This document shows positions 24,301 through 34,791 of a DNA stretch of 64,000 bases, piece after piece; positions within the stretch are counted from its first letter, which is position 1, and each line of letters opens with the position of its first letter. Below the pieces are notes generated by a model. That model was not told where the DNA came from and made no database searches. It saw only the letters and a program-made list of their open reading frames with translations. A program made the translations under genes and the position numbers. Origin of the DNA: Endocalyx cinctus (Eukaryota; Ascomycota; Sordariomycetes; Amphisphaeriales; Apiosporaceae); NCBI GenBank assembly GCA_001600455.1, contig BCKC01000001.1, positions 7,561,899-7,625,898 on the forward strand. The letters are read 5' to 3'.

Positions 24301-25947
24301 TACATGTCATTTATAGTACATCTCGTCGAAGTATCGTGAACAATACTTCGAAGGTATCCTTTACCAGAAGACGACTTTCTTTGATGAGAAGGATAACTCT
24401 ACGGGTACACTGACTGCCCGGGTGAGCGGAGATCCTAAACAGTTGGAAGAGCTTCTTGGTATTAATATGGCCTTCGTTTATATCGCGTATGTCTTAACAC
24501 AAGCTCTTCATGATGTTGTTATGTCCCTGATGAACTGACAATTTGACCTCCATGAATAGGTTCTTCACTGTTTTCGGCTCACTAGCTATAGCCTACGCCT
24601 TTGGTTGGAAGCTCGCTTTGGTAGCCACATTTGTGGTGGGACCTTTGGGTGTCGGAGCCGGCTACTTCCGCGTAAGATTCGAGCTCGGGTTCGAGAGAAT
24701 GAACAATGCAGTGTTTGCCGAGTCTTCCAAGTTTGCAGCTGAGGCAATCGGTGCATTCCGCACTGTTGCATCGCTGACTCTCGAGGACACCATTACCGAT
24801 CGTTACCAGGGTTTGCTTAGCGGACACGTTTCCACGGCGTTTAGCAAAGCTAAATTAAGGACTCTGGTCTTCGCCTTCTCGGAGAGTGTCGGATTGGCAT
24901 CTCAAGCCCTTATATTCTGGTATGGCGGGATGCTACTAGCGAAGAGAGAGTATGACATCCTGCAATTCTTCGTTTGTTTCCAAGCCGTCATCGTAGGTTC
25001 GGAATCCGCTGGCCAGGGATTTAGCTTCGGCCCCAACGCCGCTCAGGCGTCTGCGGCGTCAAATCGTATCCTCTCGATCCGCGAGTCGAGACATCGAGAA
25101 ACGGACTCTTCGGCCAAGAACATACCCGATACGGAGGGTGGAGTCAAGATCGAGCTGAAGGACGTACACTTTAAATACCCCACGCGAGACGTGTCCGTAT
25201 TTAAGGGGATAAACCTCACGATCGAGAAGGGACAGTTCGCAGCGCTCGTGGGCGCGTCGGGCTGTGGAAAGACGAGCATCGTCTCTCTGCTGGAACGCTT
25301 TTACGAGGTCGAAAAGGGCCAGATCCTCGCCAACGGCACCGACATCAAGGACATCAACATCTACGACTACCGCAAGAACCTCTCGCTCGTGGCGCAGGAG
25401 GCGTCCCTATTCCAGGGCACGCTGCGGGAGAACATCCTGCTGGGCGTGGACCCGGCCTCGGTCTCGGAGGAGCAGCTCCACGCGGCCTGCCGCGACGCCA
25501 GCATCCACGACTTCGTCGTCTCGCTGCCGGACGGCTACGACACCGAGACGGGCAGCCGCGGCGTGTCGCTGTCGGGCGGGCAGAAGCAGCGCATCGCCAT
25601 CGCGCGCGCGCTCATCCGCCGGCCCCGCATCCTGCTGCTCGACGAGGCGACCAGCAGCCTCGACTCGGAGAGCGAGAAGCTCGTCCAGGGCGCGTTCGAG
25701 CGCGCCGCCGAGGGCAGGACCATGGTCGTCGTCGCGCACCGGCTCGCGACGGTGCAGAACGCCGACGTCATCTTCGTCCTCGGCGAGGGCAAGGTGCTGG
25801 AGAAGGGGTCGCATTCGGAGCTGCTGAAGAAGAAGGGGGTTTATTGGCATATGGTAAGTTCTCTTCATTTCGAGAAGAAGAAATAAGTGTCGCTTAATAC
25901 TAACGGTTTCGAATTTTTAGTGTCAAAGTCAAGCTCTGGATCGGTAG
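21361..25947 (+). CDS. ABCB-type (MDR/P-glycoprotein-like) full ABC transporter
   Basis: A membrane ATPase that most likely exports hydrophobic compounds or peptides. Ten exons (first 21361-21510, main 22088-23996 and 24560-25853, last 25921-25947) encode 1325 residues, normal for a TMD-NBD-TMD-NBD protein. NBD1 has Walker A GPSGSGKST (about 428-436), Q-loop IGLVQQEP, signature LSGGQRQR (about 591) and Walker B ILILDEATSA with AHRLS. NBD2 has GASGCGKTS (about 1117), LSGGQKQR (about 1223), ILLLDEATSSLD and AHRLA. Every catalytic motif is intact. NBD1 has a charged insertion (QKKKEREKKEKRR... then DDEDDE) between Walker A and the Q-loop. The NBD2 end, from about 25250, switches to strongly GC-rich codons. 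The last intron has a TACTAAC branch site. The closest functional class is Ste6/Pmd1/AtrD-like; the substrate is unknown. Confidence 0.93.
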
Positions 25948-26272
25948 AGTTAGATGATAGAGAAGGGAGGTATGAGAGAAAAAAAAAAAGAAATTAATTA
26001 ATAATAGTGTGTAATAATTCCAACTCAGTCTTATGTTTGGGCTTGTAGGACTATGGTAGAAAAAGTACATAACAGGGTTCGGTACGGCATGGAATTAGTT
26101 ATCGTGTGATGAGAAACTCGCCTGCTCACTCATAGAGAAATATCAATCTTTTTTGCATAAAATAAAGAATAATATAAATTTTTACAGGATAAAAAACTTT
26201 GCGCTTTGCTTGGTTTTGTATATACATTGAGTCCAATATACGCATGAAGATATATATATAACTACGATAAAA

Positions 26273-27299
26273 TCAAAGGAAATCAACGGCATTCACAAAA
26301 GCTTCAGCCACCAACTCGTGGATGGCCAAACCCGGGTGATAAGTGTCAGCCCACAGACAGCTTATGCCGTCACCGCTGACGCAGGTGGCATCGGCAGCGC
26401 CGTAGGCCGTCGGGTTCGCTAACGCCGTCTCGAACGAAGACGTCGTGTCGAATACCTGCGCCAACAGCAGATCCGAGTGCGAGGACGCGAACGAGTCCAT
26501 CCGCGTCGATAACGCCGAGTTGTATAACCCGATGTCCGTTTGCAGCGAGGATACTTGCTCCGAGGGTTGGGAGATTATGGCGGGGGCTTGATCGAAGGCT
26601 TTTTTCGTGGTGGATTTGTTAATATATATTATGTTTATGGGTTAACGAAACGTGAAAGTTAAATTAAACTCACGCGGAACGGTAAACGAGACGAATCTCC
26701 TCAAACCGGCCTCGTACAGAGTGTCGAGAAGGCCGAAATACCTATCCATGATCTCGTCCACGGGCGCGGATATGCCGTCCCAGAACGGCTCGCCGACGTC
26801 GTTGATGCCGCACCAGACGGCGACCAGGGCGTTCTCGGCCGTCCACCCGGCGTCGCCGCCGGTGAGGTACTGGGCGAATAAAGTCTCGACCTGGTCGTCG
26901 AAGTTGTACTGCGCGTACGTCTCGACGATGTCGTTGTCCGTCGTCGCGCCCGACACGGCCAGGTCGTAGGCGAAGACGAGGGACGAGTTGAACGCCGAGA
27001 CCGTCTGCCCGACCCAGTTGAGCCCGCCCGACGTGGTCGTACCCGGAAAGTTCGGGTTGCCGATCGGGTTGGATGTCGAGGGGGCGGTGGATCCGACCCA
27101 GGATCCGGTGGTTGAGTAGGAGTCGCCGCTGAGAGGGAGGTAAGTTAGGATTTAGAATTGTCTATGGGCGGGTTTGTGTGGTAATTATGGAAGAAAATAC
27201 GTACAATACGAGGAGATATTTAGGCGAGACGTCTTGTGCGCTGGACAGGGTTAGGAGGGACGTCGCCGCCGTTAGGAGAGTATTCTTTAGAGAGGCCAT
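26273..27299 (-). CDS. Secreted SGNH/GDSL esterase (CE16 acetylesterase-like)
   Basis: Three exons (27299-27205, 27128-26674, 26598-26273) encode 291 residues. An N-terminal signal peptide (MASLKNTLLTAATSLLTLSS, then AQ) is followed by block I, LLVFGDSYS, with the nucleophile serine. Next come the block III-like GINDVGEPFWDG with the oxyanion-hole Asn, and the C-terminal block V DTYHPGLAIHE, supplying the catalytic Asp and His. This arrangement matches fungal CE16 carbohydrate acetylesterases and related GDSL lipases, so removal of acetyl groups from plant polysaccharide fragments is likely. An in-frame ATG lies about 19 codons upstream, but it would place basic residues before the signal peptide. 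The first intron interrupts the GDS block (LVF|GDS). Codons are GC-rich. The ABC transporter converges on it, with about 325 bp between. Confidence 0.88.
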
Positions 27300-27783
27300 G
27301 GCTTTTTTTTTTTTTAACACCTTTTGTTTTATACTGCAGAATAAACTCACCCTCAAACTTCACGATTCATTTATAACGAGCGGATGTCTTCTTATATATA
27401 ATTTTAAGGATTGAATATACCGTTACATCGTTTCCTCGTTCAATCTACGCGTAACTCCTTTTAAACCCCGGAGGGAGGAATTTCTTTCTTGTATCGTCTT
27501 TTCAGACATCGTCGCTTTTTTATTGGCGGAATATTGAAAGATGGGGAAAAATAAAATAAAAAAGCTTGTTCGCGTTTGGAGTATAATGGCGTACGTGTGC
27601 ATGTACGGTCTTAAAACAAACGCGGAGCTTTTTTTTCTTTTCTCTCTTGAGTGGCTTCGATGGTGCTGGGGGGTACTGCGATATGGTAGGTAAAGCTTAC
27701 AGCCCACAGAGGGCTTCTGATAATCAAAATCAAAGCTGTATACGAAGTATATGAAGAGAGATAAAAAGTTGTAAAAAGCTTGA
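27300..27783. other. Upstream region of the esterase gene
   Basis: About 480 bases lie between the esterase start and the PKS relic. They include poly(T/A) runs and no supported coding. They probably contain the esterase promoter, reading leftward. Confidence 0.4.
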
Positions 27784-28272
27784 AGTTTACAGAAGGGCCT
27801 GAGTCCCTATTCAAAGCCAAGCAGCCAAGGTGGAGTAATGACAGGGGGTTTTCCCCCAGAAGATTTCGTTAACTGAGAGACTCAGGCGCAAGACGATCCA
27901 AGATACTTATATTTTTCATGATACGAGGACTAAAGACTCAATCATGCCATCCCATAAAGCTGAGAGCTCTTTTACGAATATTGGCCGAAGCTTGCAGGCG
28001 ATAATCCTTGGTAGCGTGTATCTTCTGGACCTGATATTTCCGAGTGGTATCGCTATCTGGGTCAAGTACATTACTAGGAAGTTCGCTATGAGACACAATA
28101 TAGTAGATATCTAGCCATCTATCCTCGATCGCTGTATCCATAAGGCGTTAACTCGTTACTCGCCGTTGAACTGCGCAACTGGCTCGGTAAAGTCTTCGAA
28201 GCAGATGTGGCCATGTTTGATACCACCAGACACAGGAGCCTAGAGCAGATCGTGGAGGACTCTGCGGGCTAG
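27784..28272 (+). pseudogene. Decayed polyketide synthase C-terminus with acyl-carrier-protein domain
   Basis: Read in one fixed frame (codons starting at 27784, 27787, ...), about 160 codons look like the end of a fungal PKS but contain around nine in-frame stops (for example TGA at 27874, TAG at 28012, TAA at 28141). The last part is unmistakable: GVNSLLAVELRNWLGKVF (28144-28197), then EADVAMFD, then a stop at 28270. This is the phosphopantetheine-attachment region of an ACP, normally GVDSLLAVELRNW. The serine remains and the preceding Asp is now Asn. Upstream pieces such as GGFPPEDFVN, QAQDDPRYLYFS and EYWPKLAGDNPW would be the linker before the carrier domain. No other PKS domain is recognisable nearby. 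It is a dead fragment with no active product; subclass cannot be fixed. Confidence 0.75.
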
Positions 28273-29997
28273 AGTGGGCTATAGACAAATTGGAATCGAG
28301 AAGATATATACGAGATCCTATTACACCTTAAGAAAAAGGATGGTTGATGAGCCTTTGAATCCCTACTACTTGAAAAATCAATCAAGCCAAGCTGCCAGAA
28401 GGGCGTTATATTTCTGTGGACTCTTAGCTCTTCTTCCTACTTAACACTTATTATTATTATTTAAATATATGAAGTAAAAATCATATTTAATGTATTAGAA
28501 ATCCTATGTCGACTTCTAATTAATTAATACTGTTGCCGTTGCTGATATTACGTCAACTCATAGGCCAAAAAATACCACCCACTGTCGTGCCTTATACAAT
28601 TAGCAAGGAAGTAAACAATCAGCTGTATATTTTGACCAGTCATCTTGTCAACCCGCTACTATTTAAATAATCAATGGATAACGTCCCCATAATTACCCGA
28701 TGTATCGGTATTCATATTTCATATCTAGAGCCGGTATTTAATCACAACTATTATAGAATATCCTACCAGGGCATGTGCTTGGAAAGGCTTACCGAAAGTC
28801 AAGGAATATTAATAAGAATTTTCGCTTAACATAAGCCACCTTCACTCTGAGGTAGGTAAGTAAGGATTATACAGTCTGTATAGCCTTTATTCTTTATACG
28901 TAATCCGATATGAAATATCTCGAGATGATCGTTCATCACGCTCCGGCCACACCGCTGCACATGCGGCAGCTGTGCAACCTTTCCAGTACGGTGGTAGAGG
29001 CGCCCTATTCCGGGAAGGGATCAGCGAGCAAAACGAACTGGTCTATGTATATAGTATATGCTCGTATCCTGGATCGTTCGTACTCAATAGTATATAATTT
29101 AACTCTTCTATGAACCCACGCCCATTCAAGCCCATCAGCCCATATGCAAAGAGTGGCGCTCTCAGTAATGCATCCTTTTCTAATTTCAAGAATCCTAAGG
29201 GTATGGTGGCTTTTCGTTATCAAATCTTCATTTTTACAAAAGCAGTTTTATGCTTACTCAACTATCTTCGCTACATAGCGTCAACTGTTTAAATAATTGT
29301 GTTTGTCTGTCTCCACGCGAAGAGAAAGTGGTAAGGCCACGCCTAGCATCGCCAAAGGGGATCGGGGTATAGTGCTTTTATCATTTTCGAGAGGGGAAAA
29401 AAATCGTACTCCTCATCAGACAGCTTCGTGGGTTACTGCGGGAAAGATAAAGTAGTTGCTTATTATACCCACAAATGACACTGTAGCGTCGCCGCTTATC
29501 CCTTATTACGGAAATATAATTAACTATGCAGCAGATCAACCTTCATTCAGCCCGTAAATGACATCGCTCTCGCCCAATAATTCTTCGCATAGCCATGGGT
29601 AGCATCCGGGAGGCCCATAAACTAAGCCGTCAGCTGCTAGGATTGTGAATAATAGCCTTTCGTGGTAACAAAAGGAAACAAAATGCGAGTATCATCCAAG
29701 CATGTATATATCCCCCCTGGGTGGGCACGTTTTCTTTTTCCAAGAGAAAATACCTAATATATTGTAAAATATGCAACATATTCCTCTATCTCCCTCTCAG
29801 GTATCTTCCTCAGAGAAAGTGGATATATGATTAAATGAAGGGATTCCCATTTGTCTCTTCCTTTTTCAACACATTCCGAATCTACAGACACCTACTGATA
29901 GTGCCCCGAGGTGGGGATATATCAACCGATATACAGACGTACAGAATTCTCCCCGATCTCTCACACCTGTGGTTTTGCGCAGCGGCAATATAACACG
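28273..29997. other. AT-rich intergenic region after the PKS relic
   Basis: No intact gene. It is rich in TTAATTAA/TTTAAATA words (about 28450-28530). A GC-richer island at about 28920-29020 reads as short frames without family features and might be another decayed fragment. The end of the region is the promoter of the membrane-protein gene starting at 29998. Confidence 0.4.
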
Positions 29998-31350
29998 ATG
30001 AGATTTGCGGCTAAGGACAACCGCCTCGACTTTATTGCCTGCGCGGCTTTCATATCGGCATACTTATGTGGTATTTGTTCAGCCTCGATTATCTACCCAC
30101 AAGAGGCTACTCCCACAACCTCTTTACTAAAGAAGCTCCTTAACCTACGAGCAGATGGCGAGCGTAAGACATTCTTTTCTTTCTTTCTTTCTTCTTCTTT
30201 TTTTCGCTCTTACCGGAATGTCGTGGATCCAGAGAAGCCAGGCGGAAATATGACGGGGATGAAATTATTCGCCTTCCAAACCTCCGCCAAGACTCGCAGT
30301 CCCCGAATGACACCGAAATAATATGATGCTGGTATAATGCTGGCGTCAGCACCTTGTTTCCTCCCAATTTATTTTCTCTGTCTCCATAATTTGAAATGCT
30401 ACGCTATGCTATATCACCGAACGAGTGTTAAAATTAGACTAACATCTCTCTTATTACTCATCAGACGTCGTGCTAGCCGACTGCGTGCAGAACAGCAACG
30501 CGTCCAAATCGTCCGAGGTGTACTACTACGCTGGGGTGGTGGACTCGTCGCCGGACGACATATCCATACCGGTAGCGACCGACGGGTTCAGGCAATGGGC
30601 CAACGCCACGACGTCGGCGTACTTCGCCAACACGGGTACCACCTTCACCGTCCGGCTTCTGCCTTCGTCCTCGACCCCTAACGAGAGCGCCACCAACGAC
30701 GCCGACAACTACGCCGGCACGGCTAACAACGGCTACGGCAACTTCAACTGCTGGAAACGCGTCCCCACCGACGTCTATACCCATAATGGAACGAGTAATT
30801 GTCAGATGATCTATGATTGCAGTCACGATCCCAGGCCTGGTAAGGTTTTTTTTTTTTTAATCCTCAAAAAAAGTTCCCAAGATTTTTAAAACCCCTTTCT
30901 CCGTGCCTTTAATTTCTTACCAGACATCTAACAGTGTCCGTCCCATCACCGACAACATCGTCGTCATCATCAGATGGAGCAGCAGACGGAAGCACAAGCT
31001 TAAATAACAAGGGCCTATCGCCGGGTGCCATTGCCGGGATTAGCGTCGGCTCAGTAGCTTTCGCGCTCATCCTAGCAGGCATAGCCGGTTTCTTCCTCTG
31101 GCGGCGACGGCGATCGAACAAGCAAGAGCCCACCGATTCCGACGCCGGTACCGGTACCGCCGCCGCCGCCGGATCCGAGATGGCTACGAGCTCTCGGGGA
31201 GAAGAGGCTAAATGGCAGACGACGGCACACGAACTCAACAGTTCCCCGCCGGTTTATGAGCTGCCTCAGGATACTTCGCCTGTTGAGTTACATGCTAATT
31301 CGACGCTCGCGGAACTGGAATCACCGTTCACGCCTACAGGTGGAAGATAA
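29998..31350 (+). CDS. Predicted type I single-pass membrane protein with Ser-rich stalk
   Basis: Three exons (29998-30163, 30465-30839, 30935-31350) encode 318 residues. An N-terminal hydrophobic segment (about residues 10-30, FIACAAFISAYLCGICSAS) looks like a signal sequence. The extracellular part has NxS/T sites (NAS, NAT, NES, NGT) and cysteines (DCVQNS, FNCWKR, NCQMIYDCSHD). A Ser/Thr-rich stalk leads to one membrane helix, GAIAGISVGSVAFALILAGIAGFFLW (about 212-237), followed by RRRR and an acidic, disordered cytoplasmic tail with PPVYELPQD. The layout resembles fungal Mid2/Wsc-like wall-stress sensors and many uncharacterised single-pass proteins, but I see no WSC or Kre9 domain. The third exon uses the second AG (30933-30934), because the first would give an immediate stop. 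Function is unknown. Confidence 0.8.
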
Positions 31351-31601
31351 GAAGTGAAGAGAGTATCTAAGGAAGAATAAAGGAAATGAAGGGAATTGGA
31401 ATATTGTAATATACACACTCATCACTAAGGCGTGAATCAGATAGATACACTTCGTCGTGGAAATTTAATACCCTTGAATAAAAATTTTTATATGTACATG
31501 CTTGGTTTATTTATATGACAGGTAAGAATCGAGATGAGCTTGAATCATCTCGTAAATTTCACCGCTCCTCTTGAAATATACCGAGGGCAGAGTTTTAAAA
31601 A

Positions 31602-33743
31602 TCAGACAACATACATATATTCTTCCGATGACGACGACGTTGGTCTCGCACGGTTAGCACCTCCCGCTCTGCCGAGTAAGGGAGAGCGTTCTCCAGGAGC
31701 ACGTCCTTCCTCTTCGTCTTCTTCATCGTCCGAGTCGTCCGAGTCGCTATCGAGTGCCACATCAGGCGCGTCAAATATCGTCTTTTGGAGATATGACTTG
31801 ATAGCATCGTCGGTTTCAGGATATCTGCTACCCGGGTACCTTCTATCTCGGGCGGCATCCCGAGCCGTATCAAACGTTCTGCGAAACCTCGGTCTATCAT
31901 TCGGGTGAAGCGCCACTGTTCATCCACCCAATTTTTTTAAAAAAATAAAAAAAAAAAATGTTATAGTAAGCCAAGTCTGTCCCTACACTTGAATGGAGAA
32001 AGCTGAAAGAGCGAGCTACTTACGGGCCCTGATAATGATCTCACGAAGCTCCTGATCGAGAGTCGGGAAGTGATTGTCGCGAGTAATCTCAATGGCCAAT
32101 GTTCTCAGGCCATTCCATGTTGCCTCGTTCAGCGAGTCGGTGTGGAGTAAAAAGTAGAACATCTGGAGGATAGGGGGTTCAAAATTAGTCAGTGATTGGC
32201 TTCTTTTCACTTTTCCTTTCTCCTTTCCATAAAAGGGAGGGGGGGAGCTTGAACGTACCCTAGAAAAGTCATACATATTTAAAGCAACCGCGTTTCTAGC
32301 TTTGTCATACGATTTTCCAAAATCGATCAACTTGACTACCGGGACGAGGCTATGTTCCGGAATGTCTAGGTCAATGTCGCCGATCATGACTACGACGGGA
32401 GAGAGGAAATTAAGAAGAAAGAGACTAGTCAGCAGCTGGAAAACGGCAAGTGGTAGGTTAGTACGTACAATTTTGGCTATGCGCATCATCGTGTATGAGT
32501 GTGCCTGCTTCTATGATATTGTCGAGGATCTCTTCTAAGACCGGCTCCGAACCTATCGGCCTCCGCAGCGGATAAGCTAGGGCGATACATGCCCTCAAGA
32601 CTAAGTGTATACGAAGTTCGTGATTAAAATGATGGTTTCTTCAATAATCGGGGGTTGGGGTTATGAAACATAGCATGAACGTCGAAGCAGATATAAAACT
32701 CACGGCATAAGTAAAAAGCCCACAGAATCCGATTAGGGGTCGGGCCGATTTGGTTCTTCAGCTTCGCCGCCCTCCTACAAAACCTTTCAATCGTCCCGTT
32801 CTCGAGGTATTCTAGAACGACGACCGGTCCGGGTAGGCCTGCTAAGAATTCGTTCGTATTTACGAAAGTGGGTCTAACGCGGGGAGCGCCATCGCCACTA
32901 CTACCACTACTACCACTAGTACTACTATCACCACCAAGAGAGGTAGATCGAGGGCGAGGACGAGCGCGCGGTAGCGGACGTTGCTCCCTTAGCCCAGCGG
33001 CGGTTACTTCATCGTCATCTCGGATAGCGATGACTCGGACAGTATGTAAGCTACCGCTGATTCTCTAATACATGGATTAATTAGTTAATCAATGCCGATT
33101 ATTCCTGGAAATCCCCTTTTATAACGACGGCCTCGTTTAGATTTGAAAAAAAAAGACGTACTTGGAGGACTCTCATCTCCTCTTGCAGCTCGATTTGGAG
33201 TATCTCTCTTGCAGCTCTCTTAATGCATAGCCTCCTCGCGTTAGAGGCTTTCCGAACGGCCCAATGGTCTACGGGAACCTCGACACTCCCGGACCCGAAC
33301 CTCGCTATGGCGCTCAACCTCCTCCCGATCCGGGCGGGGGAGATGCGGCGGACGGACCGCACGATATCGAGGGACCTGACGCCGCGGAGCCGCCTCAGGC
33401 CGCGGGCGATGCTGTCGGATATGTCGACGGGGGAGATGCACCGCGCGCGATTGAGGCCCCGCGCGGCGGCGTCGGCGAGCTCGTTCGGGCTCGGCAGCCG
33501 CCTGACCCCGCGCTTGGCGGCGTCGGCGATATCTTGGGGGCTCGGGATCCGCAGGGCCGGCTCGGGCGGGAGGGTCTCGATCACGCGGAAGGTGTACCCG
33601 TAGGCGCCGTGCCCGATGAGGCCGTCGAACCGGAAGCGCGGGGCCTGCTCGTTGAAGAAGGTTTCGATCTCCTTCACGGCGGCGGCCCTCGTCTCGCTCT
33701 CCGGCCGATTGTAGAAGTTGATAAACTGTCTATTGCCCAGCAT
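31602..33743 (-). CDS. Protein kinase-like protein with repeat insertion in the N-lobe
   Basis: Six exons (33743-33162, 33064-32704, 32600-32469, 32389-32259, 32162-32024, 31915-31602) encode 552 residues in frame. Kinase landmarks are a Gly-rich loop GLIGHGAYGYTFRV (residues 41-54), a VAIK-like lysine in RRLCIKRA (Lys175), a hinge-like VVVLEYLENGTIERF, a catalytic loop IHDDAHSQNFMIGD (D and N kept, HRD Arg replaced) and KLIDFGKS (the Mg-binding Asp). The C-lobe ends LALHPNDRPRFRRTF. So the active-site residues are present, in a divergent fungal kinase family. About 85 residues of tandem helical repeats (65-149) are inserted between the Gly loop and the lysine. The tail is acidic and Ser-rich. 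A strong acceptor (CTCTCTCCAG) lies in frame just upstream of the chosen ATG, so an unseen 5' exon is possible. Substrate unknown. Confidence 0.82.
33297..33551 (-). repeat. Degenerate coding repeats (ISP.DIADA..RGLRR type) inside the kinase-like gene
   Basis: About four to five units of 17-20 residues read IPSPQDIADAAKRGVRR, LPSPNELADAAARGLNRA, ISPVDISDSIARGLRR, VRSLDIVRSVRR and ISPARIGRRLSAIARFG. Each has a (I/L)SP start, an amphipathic helix and a basic RGLRR end. The DNA is very GC-rich (CGGCGGCGTCGG-like) and contrasts with the AT-rich 3' exons of the same gene. Confidence 0.75.
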
Positions 33744-34720
33744 CTGGAATTTTCTGGCGTCGAAATATTCTTGGTTCTGGAGAGAAAGAGAGAGAAGGAG
33801 AAAAAAAAAAAAAGACTTATCAAAAATGATCAAAGACGAAAATAGTAATTTATTACTTAGTAGATCTATCTAGAATTGAACGAACAAATTAAGCGCAGTA
33901 AAGTCAGGAAGAGAAACGGATGTTTGCCATGTTGTGTCATTGCTAATCGTAGGTGAGGGGGGGAGTTGGGTGTCTTTGTGCGTAGACGAGATTTATGTAA
34001 CAAAGCTCTTTGAAATATATGTAGAATAGACAATAACTATTGCCTCGAAGGAATGAACGTTTTCGGTAGTCCTCCATTATTTGAGTTGACTTGAATTTTT
34101 AGTTCTATAACAATTCTATTATTTGCACTTTTTATACAACCCCTTATAGCTGACTATCCCTATACCTTTTGTTTTCACGAACAAAGTATTAACGACTTGA
34201 AGGAATAGAAACTCTGCAACAAAAGAAGAAAAAAATATTGAGAATACACAGCTCAATTAGAGAAATCGAGCGACATGTACTCTATTGAATCGACAGATTG
34301 ATAGCAAACTTGTTCTGAAGTGTTGAATCGGATGGCCTCGAAAGTGTGCAACACGTTGCAGCGAGGTTTGCTGAGTATGCGAGCCTCATAATATCCACAA
34401 CAATAACATCATTGATCACAGCAACAGAAGCAATAGTAATGAATACAGTAACAGACAATTGGAAGTGAGAATGAGAGTGGGAAATATGGATTCGTTCTTT
34501 TTGGAGATTTGATGTTGTTGAGAATAGCGAAGTAGACAGAAGAGAAAATGGTTACTCAAGCTTATCCTAATCAGTCTAAGTACAACTTTTCAAAAAGCTC
34601 AGAATTTATCACCTTTTGAATACAAACTTCTACGTGTAGAAAGAAAAAGAATATAAACAAATAGAGGAATAGAGAAATGGAAAGCAAAAAGGAATGAAAA
34701 AAAAAGATAAACAAAAAATT
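33744..34720. other. Intergenic region between the kinase-like gene and tRNA-Ala
   Basis: AT-rich. A pyrimidine tract plus CAG (minus strand, about 33778-33805) is a convincing splice acceptor, so an upstream non-coding or coding exon of the kinase-like gene may lie here. I could not identify that exon. No other gene is seen. Confidence 0.4.
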
Positions 34721-34791
34721 GGACGCACTGGGAATCGAACCCAGGACCACCTCTATGCTAAAGAGGTATTATACCACTAAACCATGCGCCC
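34721..34791 (-). tRNA. tRNA-Ala (anticodon AGC)
   Basis: The minus strand folds as a 71-nt cloverleaf. The 7-bp acceptor stem is GGGCGCA with TGCGTCC (one G-U pair). The D arm is short (TGGTTTAGTGGTATAATA). The anticodon stem is CCTCT/AGAGG with loop TTAGCAT, anticodon AGC. The T arm is CTGGG-TTCGAAT-CCCAG. There is no intron, and CCA is not encoded, as usual for nuclear tRNAs. The internal A and B boxes (TGGTTTAGTGG, GGTTCGAAT) are intact, so it should be transcribed by RNA polymerase III. A poly(T) tract lies just downstream on the minus strand (AATTTTTTGT), fitting a Pol III terminator. Confidence 0.95.

Noticed and set aside
25264..25868. Long overlapping frames on both strands over NBD2 of the ABC transporter
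   Set aside because: They are Arg/Ser/Ala-rich shadows of the GC-rich NBD2 coding sequence.
28159..28242. Minus-strand frame ending KHGHICFEDFTEPVAQFNGE that looks like a last exon
   Set aside because: It is the antisense shadow of the conserved PKS carrier-domain remnant on the + strand, which explains its protein-like look.
33241..33845. + strand frames over the first exon of the kinase-like gene
   Set aside because: They are antisense to GC-rich coding sequence with Gly-rich loop and catalytic-lysine motifs on the minus strand.
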